From an uncultured Acetatifactor sp. (GTDB lineage: Bacteria; Bacillota; Clostridia; Lachnospirales; Lachnospiraceae): a stretch of 64,000 nt of DNA. Location: the NCBI GenBank assembly GCA_947625475.1, contig CANQOL010000003.1:1-64000 (forward strand), written 5' to 3'. Under the pieces are notes generated by a model that made no database searches, was not told the origin of the DNA, and worked only from the letters and a program-made list of their open reading frames with translations. Positions 58,507 through 64,000 of this stretch are shown here, piece after piece (position 1 is the first letter of the stretch; the number at the start of each line of letters is the position of its first letter). The position numbers and the translations under genes were made by a program.

Positions 58507-60765
58507 ATGATCAAGATAGGAATGATGATAGCGGACCGCTATGAGATACTGGAAAAGATCGGCACGGGCGGAATGTCCGACGTATATAAGGCCAGATGCC
58601 ACAAGCTCAACCGCTATGTGGCCATGAAGGTGCTCAAGCAGGAGTTTTCCGAGAACGCCAATTTTGTGTCCAAGTTCTGGACGGAGGCCCAGGCGGCCGC
58701 CGGCCTGATGCACCCCAATATCGTGAATGTGTACGATGTGGGGGAGGAAAGCGGGATCTACTATATCGTTATGGAGCTGGTGGAGGGCATCACCCTCAAA
58801 AAGTATATTGAAAAGAAGGCCCGCCTGTCCTACAAGGAGGCGGTGAGCATCGCCATACAGGTCTCCATGGGCATCGAGGCGGCCCACAACAACCATATCA
58901 TCCACCGGGACATCAAGCCCCAGAATATCATTATCTCCCGGGACGGCAAGGTGAAGGTGACGGACTTCGGTATCGCGAAAGCCGCCACCAGCAATACCAT
59001 CACCTCCAATGTGATGGGGTCGGTCCACTATACCTCCCCGGAGCAGGCCAGGGGCGGCTACAGCGACGAAAAGAGCGATATCTACTCCCTGGGAATTACC
59101 ATATTTGAGATGCTCACCGGCCGGGTGCCCTTCAACGGGGACACCACCGTGGCCATCGCCATCCGTCATATCCAGGAGGAGCTGCCCTCCCCCCAGGAGT
59201 ATGTGGCGGAGATCCCCGACAGCGTGGCGGCCATCGTCATGAAGTGCTGTCAGAAGTCCCCGGACCGCAGATATCAGAACATGGGAGAGCTGATCGCGGA
59301 TCTGAAGCAGTCCCTGATCACACCGGATGAGAATTTCGTGGTCAACCGGGATCCGGACTCGGTGGGAGGCACCCGCATGGTGCCGGACCAGGAGCTGCAG
59401 CAGATCAGGCACCGGTCCACTCAGAGCCTCTATGAGGAGGAGGCGTCCATGCGTCTGAACACACCTCAGCCCAGGCGCCGGCAGAGACCCCCAGAGAGGG
59501 AGGAGGAGTATTACGAGGAGGAGTATGCGGAGCCCGAGCCCGATGAGTACGAGGAGGAAGAGGGGGACGACGACGATGATTCCGGCATGGAGCGCGTGAC
59601 CACTGTGCTGGCCATTGTGGCGGGCATCATCATCTGCATCATCATTGTGATCCTGCTGGGGAAGATATTCGGATTCTTTTCCTTTGACGATATCGGGAAC
59701 CGGGTGCAGAGCCAGACGGACTCCACCCTGAGCTATCTGGGCGACAACCCGGTGGCGGTCTCTCCCACTCCCGGGGCCCAGACGGGCTCCCAGGAGAGCA
59801 CGGAGGAGTCCCAGGAGACGACGGAGCCGCTGATGATTACCATGATCAATGTGGAGGGCTGGAACGCGGAGGACGCCAAACGCTCCCTGATGGCCCTGGG
59901 CTTTCTGCCCGTGGTGGACTTTGAAGAGTCCGACACCGTAATGGCGGGCACGGTTATCCGGGCGGATCTGGCCCCGGACCAGGACTACGAGATTGACACG
60001 GAGGTGCATCTGGTGGTCAGCTCCGGATCCTCGGGCGTGATGATCCCGCTGGTGGTGGGGAGCACCTACGAGGAGGCCAGCAGCCAGCTCCTGGCGGCGG
60101 GCTTTCTGGTCAACCGTCTCGACACGGAGTCCGCCGCGGTGGAGGCGGGGCGCGTGATCACCCAGAATCCCACCGGGGAGCAGAAGGCCCCCAAGGGGAG
60201 CACCGTCACGCTGACAGTGAGCCTCGGAGTGATCGGGAACAAGGTGCAGATGCCGAACCTGATCGGACTTAGCCCGGACGAGGCAGCCATCCTGATCGCG
60301 GAGGCGGGCCTGGTCTACAAGAGCGCGGAGGAGGTAAACAATAATGAGGTAGGCGCGGGCCTGGTCTGCTATCAGAATTTCTCCGCGGGCAGCTATGTGG
60401 ATCCGGGGGCCTTTGTGGAGATCAAGATCAGCAAGGGGGCCGCGGAGGGAACCTATTGGACCAACGCGGTGATCGAGGCGCCCACCTCCGCGGAGGCGCC
60501 GGACTATGTGCCGGGCAGTTCCGTGCGGATCACCCTGGTCTCCGACAGCGGGACCTCCCTGCTGGATGTGACCACCGCTTCTTTCCCCCAGCAGACGGGC
60601 AATATCTATGGGATCACCTCCCAGTACGGCACGATTACGCTTTATTACACGGTAACGCTCCCGCCCGCCACCATCACTGACCCGGCCACCGGGGAGCTGG
60701 TTACCACGCCGGGAGAGACGCAGACCCGGTCTGTCACAAGAAGGATAGAATTTATGAAGGAATGA
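58507..60765 (+). CDS. prkC: PASTA-domain Ser/Thr protein kinase (PrkC/StkP type)
   Basis: 752 residues. The kinase domain (11-270) has GTGGMSDVY, Lys41 (VAMK), HRDIKPQN (Asp135) and DFG (153-155). A linker with a run of Glu/Asp/Tyr (about 335-360) and one helix (about 363-388) follow. Outside lie a Ser/Thr/Glu-rich stalk and about three PASTA repeats (about 440-645), then a Thr-rich tail of about 100 residues. It senses muropeptides or lipid II and controls growth and division. It follows prpC by 20 bp and overlaps rsgA by ATGA. Confidence 0.95.
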   Translation: MIKIGMMIADRYEILEKIGTGGMSDVYKARCHKLNRYVAMKVLKQEFSENANFVSKFWTEAQAAAGLMHPNIVNVYDVGEESGIYYIVMELVEGITLKKYIEKKARLSYKEAVSIAIQVSMGIEAAHNNHIIHRDIKPQNIIISRDGKVKVTDFGIAKAATSNTITSNVMGSVHYTSPEQARGGYSDEKSDIYSLGITIFEMLTGRVPFNGDTTVAIAIRHIQEELPSPQEYVAEIPDSVAAIVMKCCQKSPDRRYQNMGELIADLKQSLITPDENFVVNRDPDSVGGTRMVPDQELQQIRHRSTQSLYEEEASMRLNTPQPRRRQRPPEREEEYYEEEYAEPEPDEYEEEEGDDDDDSGMERVTTVLAIVAGIIICIIIVILLGKIFGFFSFDDIGNRVQSQTDSTLSYLGDNPVAVSPTPGAQTGSQESTEESQETTEPLMITMINVEGWNAEDAKRSLMALGFLPVVDFEESDTVMAGTVIRADLAPDQDYEIDTEVHLVVSSGSSGVMIPLVVGSTYEEASSQLLAAGFLVNRLDTESAAVEAGRVITQNPTGEQKAPKGSTVTLTVSLGVIGNKVQMPNLIGLSPDEAAILIAEAGLVYKSAEEVNNNEVGAGLVCYQNFSAGSYVDPGAFVEIKISKGAAEGTYWTNAVIEAPTSAEAPDYVPGSSVRITLVSDSGTSLLDVTTASFPQQTGNIYGITSQYGTITLYYTVTLPPATITDPATGELVTTPGETQTRSVTRRIEFMKE

Positions 60766-61661
60766 GCGGCATGGCGCAGGCAAGACGAGGCAGGATCGTA
60801 AAAGGGATCGCGGGCTTTTACTATGTGCATGTGCCCCGGGAGGGGGTCTATGAGTGCAGAGCCAGGAATTTCCGCAGAGGCGGGCAGAAGCCTCTGGTGG
60901 GGGACGATGTGGAGATCCGTGTGCTCGATGAGAGGGAGAGGCTGGGAAATATTTCAAGGCTCCTGCCCCGGCGCAGCCAGCTGATCCGCCCGGCGGTGGC
61001 CAACATCGACCAGGCGATGATTCTCTTTGCCTTGGCCAGGCCCCAGCCCAATTTCAATCTGCTGGACCGCTTCCTGGTGATGATGGGAAAGAGACAGATC
61101 CCCTGTCTGATCTGTCTGAACAAGCGGGATCTGGATGGGGAGGGCCTGGGGGAGCAGGTGCAGTCCGTATACCGCGCCTGCGGCTATGAGACCCTTCTGA
61201 TCAGCGTGAGCAGGGGGGAGGGCCTGGAGGAAGCGGGGCGGCTGCTTGAGGGGAAGACCACGGCGGTGGCGGGCCCCAGCGGGGTGGGAAAATCCTCCCT
61301 GATCAACAGCCTCCAGTCGGATATCGTCATGGAGACGGGGGATGTGAGCGGGAAAATCGAGAGAGGACGCCACACCACCCGCCACTCGGAGCTGATCGCT
61401 CTGGGGGAGAGGACCTATATCCTGGACACGCCCGGCTTCAGCTCCCTGGAGCTCTGGGATGTGGAGAAGGAGGAGCTGGCCGATTTTTACCCGGAGATGG
61501 CCCTCTGCCGGGGCAGGTGCAGGTTCACCGGCTGCAGCCATATCAGCGAGCCGGACTGTGCGGTGAAGGAGCTGCTGGAGCAGGGGAAGATCAGCCCCAT
61601 GCGCTATGAGAGCTACCGGCAGCTGTATCAGGAGCTGAAGGACAGGCGCCGGTACGGCTGA
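60762..61661 (+). CDS. rsgA: Ribosome small-subunit-dependent GTPase RsgA
   Basis: 299 residues. An OB fold (RGRIVKGIAGFYYV) comes first, then a circularly permuted GTPase: NKRDLD (G4) precedes GPSGVGKSSLIN (G1) and DTPGFSS (G3). The C-terminal zinc finger has CRGRCRFTGCSH plus a later Cys. It assists late 30S maturation. ATG 60762 overlaps the prkC stop by four bases. The 3' end is repeated in the gap that follows. The rpe gene often found next is absent. Confidence 0.96.
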   Translation: MSGMAQARRGRIVKGIAGFYYVHVPREGVYECRARNFRRGGQKPLVGDDVEIRVLDERERLGNISRLLPRRSQLIRPAVANIDQAMILFALARPQPNFNLLDRFLVMMGKRQIPCLICLNKRDLDGEGLGEQVQSVYRACGYETLLISVSRGEGLEEAGRLLEGKTTAVAGPSGVGKSSLINSLQSDIVMETGDVSGKIERGRHTTRHSELIALGERTYILDTPGFSSLELWDVEKEELADFYPEMALCRGRCRFTGCSHISEPDCAVKELLEQGKISPMRYESYRQLYQELKDRRRYG

Positions 61662-61790
61662 GGGCATATGGGGCAGACTGATGCCGCAGATGACGGCAGG
61701 GCCGAGGGCATAAAGCGGCAGGGCTGAGGGCATAAGGCAGACTGGGGCAGCAGGCGGCGGCAGGGCCGAAGACATAAGGCGTGCTTAAGC
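61648..61790 (+). repeat. Degenerate tandem repeat after rsgA
   Basis: A GGCAGGGCTGAGGGCATAA-like unit recurs four times (about 61655, 61718, 61735 and 61766 with changes), mixed with GGGGCAGACTG/ACTGGGGCAG segments. The first unit contains the rsgA stop. The 173-bp gap before the next gene holds nothing else recognisable. Confidence 0.65.
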
Positions 61791-61834
61791 CGCAGGCGCC
61801 GGAGAGAATCCGGAAAGGGAAAAGGAGAGAGAAG

Positions 61835-62086
61835 ATGCTGGAATTTCGCTATGACACACAGCTTCTCATTGAGGGGGAGAACCTGGATGAGGACGCCGTC
61901 AACGATTATTTTACGGAGAACCTGAAGGGGGACTGCCTGCTGGCGGTGGGGGACGAGGAACTGATCAAGATCCATTTCCACACCAACGAGCCCTGGAAGG
62001 TGCTGGAGTACTGCTCCACCCTGGGAGAGATCTACGATATTGTGGTGGAGGATATGGATCGGCAGTCCAGGGGCCTGCAGGGGTGA
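61835..62086 (+). CDS. Stand-alone fragment-like protein related to the FakA (DAK2/YloV) kinase family
   Basis: 83 residues. EFRYDTQLLIEG, then LKGDCLLAVGDEELIKIHFHTNEPWKVLEY and EIYDIVVEDMDRQ, match the pattern YxTE..GDSlvVVGDdelvKVHVHTNxP...IdNMxxQ of the middle/C-terminal part of FakA/YloV fatty acid kinases. The ATP-binding DAK2 domain is absent. Such short proteins occur as separate genes in clostridia; the role is not known. AAAGGAGAG precedes ATG 61835. It may be a truncated copy or a regulatory subunit. It lies 20 bp before the response regulator. Confidence 0.7.
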   Translation: MLEFRYDTQLLIEGENLDEDAVNDYFTENLKGDCLLAVGDEELIKIHFHTNEPWKVLEYCSTLGEIYDIVVEDMDRQSRGLQG

Positions 62087-62106
62087 TATCTCAGGGGGGA
62101 GAGGCT

Positions 62107-63690
62107 ATGTACAGACTGTTAGTGGTGGACGATGAAAAGATCGAGAGAGGCGGGATCCGCTTCCTGGTCCGGAAGATGGAGTTCCCGCTGGAGGTCTTGG
62201 AGGCCGCGAACGGCAGGCAGGCTCTGGAGCTTTTGGAGCGGGAGAGGGCCGATATCCTCCTGACGGATATCAAGATGCCCTTTATGGACGGCATGGAGCT
62301 GATCGGGCAGGTGCACAGCCGTTACCCGCATATGAAGATCCTGATTTTCAGCGGTTACAGCGATTTTGCCTATGCCCAGAAGGCGATCAAATTTGAGGTG
62401 AAGGATTATATCCTGAAGCCGGTAGAGCCCTCTGAGTTTCGAAACACCATGGGCCGGATCCTGGAGGATCTCAAGGAGGATTCCCTCCAAAGACAGATGC
62501 GGGACGCCAGCCAGAGCTTTTTGACGGATCATCTGCTGTACGCGCTGGTAAGCGGAGGGGACGCGCGCGGGATTCTTGACCGGGGACTGGTGGAGCCCGG
62601 CGCTCTCAAAGAGTTTCGAAGGATGCTGCTGATAGAGTTTGGGGAGGATTTCTTCGGCAGAAGGGATGAGGGGCTGGAGAAAGTGGTCGGAGATACCCTG
62701 GGAGATATGCTGGGAGGCGGCCCTGATGACGCGGGGGAGGCATATCATCTGCTCAATCTCAATCCCCAGCAGAGCATTCTTTTTTTGAAAAGGTCTCTGG
62801 AGGGGAAGGCAGCGGAGGCTGGGGAAAGGCTCTACGAGAGGATCCGCAGCCATTTTGGCGTATCCTGCTATATCGCTGTCTCTCAGCCCCTGGAAGGGCC
62901 GGAGCAGATGAGTCTTCGCATGGAGGAGCTGGAGCGGGTGATGGAGAACCGTTTTTTCCAGACCCGGAGCCATGTGTATCTGGCGGGGGAGGGAGCGCCC
63001 CTTTGCGCCGGCGAGATGGAGGACGACATTTTGTTCAAGCAGATGAAGCAGGACATCAAGATGAAGGATATTCCTGCTCTGCGAACCCATTTCGGGTGGG
63101 TGTGCGACAAGTACCGGGACAAGTCGGAGTATTCCCAGATTTACGTCAAATTCATCTTTTCCAATCTTCTCAAGGACTTCTATGGGGCCCTGCCGGAGAA
63201 AAGCAAAGGCGCCCTGGACCGGGAAGTGGACAGACTCTACCGCTGTCAGGATTTCCAGGCGGCCGGAGCCGTCGTCCGGGAGAATATCGGGCTTCTGGAG
63301 GAGGCATTCCGGTCGAATCCCCAGATGCCCCATCGGGAGATTGAGACAGTCAAACAGTATATATACGATCACTACAGGGAAGAGCTCGGCGTCGAGGTGC
63401 TGGCCCGGCAGGTCTACATGGCGCCCAGCTATCTGAGCGCGGTCTTTAAAAAGGAGACAGGGCAGAATCTCAGTAAATTCATCAAGGAATACCGCATGGA
63501 GAAAGCCAGGGACATGCTGGAGAACACCCACGTGAAGATCGTGCAGGTCAGCGAGGCGGTGGGGTATCCGAATGTTTCCTACTTCTGTCAGAGCTTTCGG
63601 GAGTATTTCGGGGTCAGTCCGCAGAAATTCAGGAACCAGGGAGAAGGGACGGAAGGCGGCGATGAAAAAGATACGGAGATGGCTGAATAA
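62107..63690 (+). CDS. Response regulator with AraC-type DNA-binding domain (YesN-like)
   Basis: 527 residues. The receiver domain (1-120) has VVDDE, the phospho-acceptor Asp54 in LLTDIKMP, and KDYILKPVE. A long middle region (120-415) precedes a C-terminal AraC double HTH (about 420-515) with LARQVYMAPSYLSAVFKKETG and VSYFCQSFREYFGVSPQKFR. Such YesN regulators pair with YesM-type kinases to control carbohydrate uptake. ATG 62107 follows GGGGGAGAGG. The kinase gene overlaps its 3' end by 29 bp. Confidence 0.93.
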   Translation: MYRLLVVDDEKIERGGIRFLVRKMEFPLEVLEAANGRQALELLERERADILLTDIKMPFMDGMELIGQVHSRYPHMKILIFSGYSDFAYAQKAIKFEVKDYILKPVEPSEFRNTMGRILEDLKEDSLQRQMRDASQSFLTDHLLYALVSGGDARGILDRGLVEPGALKEFRRMLLIEFGEDFFGRRDEGLEKVVGDTLGDMLGGGPDDAGEAYHLLNLNPQQSILFLKRSLEGKAAEAGERLYERIRSHFGVSCYIAVSQPLEGPEQMSLRMEELERVMENRFFQTRSHVYLAGEGAPLCAGEMEDDILFKQMKQDIKMKDIPALRTHFGWVCDKYRDKSEYSQIYVKFIFSNLLKDFYGALPEKSKGALDREVDRLYRCQDFQAAGAVVRENIGLLEEAFRSNPQMPHREIETVKQYIYDHYREELGVEVLARQVYMAPSYLSAVFKKETGQNLSKFIKEYRMEKARDMLENTHVKIVQVSEAVGYPNVSYFCQSFREYFGVSPQKFRNQGEGTEGGDEKDTEMAE

Positions 63691-64000
63691 CCGAAGGCTT
63701 CAGACTAAGCTGATCATCATCTACATGGTGGTCTTCCTTCCCCTGATCGGGATCTCCTGTCTGTTTATCTATGAGCTGTGGGATATCCTGACGCAGAAGG
63801 ATGTGTCCGGCATTGAGGCCTATCTCTACGAGGGGGTCTCCGGCATGGACAATCAGCTGGTAGTCTATGACAATCTTTCCAACTACATATCCTACAATCA
63901 GTCTATCTCCCAAGTCCTCAGCTACGACTACAATTCCTCCTATGACAAATATATCCAGCTGGTGACCGCCCTGGATCCCCTGCTGGCGGGGTTAAAATAT
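63662..64000 (+). CDS. Sensor histidine kinase, YesM-like (N-terminal part, cut by window end)
   Basis: 113 codons are open to the window edge. KKIRRWLNNRRLQTKLIIIY leads into a membrane helix (about 17-40, VVFLPLIGISCLFIYEL), followed by the start of an extracytoplasmic sensor domain (EGVSGMDNQLVVYDNLSNYIS), as in YesM kinases. GGAAGGCGGCG precedes ATG 63662. The kinase core lies beyond the window. The overlap with the response regulator gene supports a two-component pair. Confidence 0.85.
   Translation, partial: MKKIRRWLNNRRLQTKLIIIYMVVFLPLIGISCLFIYELWDILTQKDVSGIEAYLYEGVSGMDNQLVVYDNLSNYISYNQSISQVLSYDYNSSYDKYIQLVTALDPLLAGLKY

Noticed and set aside
58501..60957. An 818-codon open frame antisense to prkC
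   Set aside because: It is a shadow frame caused by high GC at third positions. It lacks recognisable domains, and prkC on the other strand is complete.

Overview
The window is GC-rich DNA from a low-GC-type Gram-positive lineage, most likely a gut Lachnospiraceae (Clostridium cluster XIVa). This is inferred from gene content: HemZ, the TIGR04086 membrane protein, a meso-DAP type MurE, a YugP-like protease, a PASTA-domain Ser/Thr kinase with its phosphatase, an intracellular-type GH95 fucosidase, and Gram-positive promoters and ribosome sites. No rRNA is present, so the species cannot be fixed. Most of the window is core chromosome; only a few short stretches look acquired.

Layout. 1-840: tRNA-Thr, a small coiled-coil gene and the decayed 3' end of a GH25 lysozyme. 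841-9630: class A PBP (minus), yigZ and mgtE (plus), and a heterodimeric ABC exporter (minus). 9891-19514: AraC regulator, a DUF1905-like/cysteine-peptidase fusion, an LCP ligase, a DUF2974 hydrolase, a class I glutamine amidotransferase, GH95 and a YfhO-type membrane protein. 19515-22526: an XRE / sigma factor / anti-sigma / secreted-protein locus whose distal half is sharply AT-rich. 22551-23345: a cobalamin-type riboswitch with an attenuator ahead of an ECF S component. 23562-28754: pyrH-frr-uppS-cdsA-dxr-rseP. 28892-34027: apt, rel, an MBL hydrolase and hemZ. 34097-36087: an AT-rich two-gene insertion (ABC-type ATPase plus PD-(D/E)XK-like protein) splitting hemZ from hisS-aspS. 39384-46154: PPTase, a second heterodimeric ABC exporter, an SDR and a DUF4015 protein. 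46155-49301: tRNA-Glu, a small coiled-coil gene, a CBS-domain membrane protein, a TIGR04086 protein and two tandem candidate small RNAs. 49302-61661: murE, priA, then def-fmt-yugP-rsmB-rlmN-prpC-prkC-rsgA. 61835-64000: a FakA-like fragment gene and a YesMN-type two-component system cut by the window edge.

How it works together. Two long operons serve growth: phospholipid and isoprenoid synthesis with ribosome recycling (pyrH to rseP), and translation with cell-wall signalling (def to rsgA). Cell-envelope functions recur: PBP, LCP, MurE, UppS, YfhO and PrkC/PrpC.

The least explained elements are: the ATPase/nuclease-like pair (candidate defence system); the twin 75-nt RNAs, each behind an 11-bp-period direct repeat; the sigma/anti-sigma locus with an apparently exchanged sensor-plus-secreted-protein block; and a dispersed structured element that abuts the ribosome-binding site of three unrelated genes.
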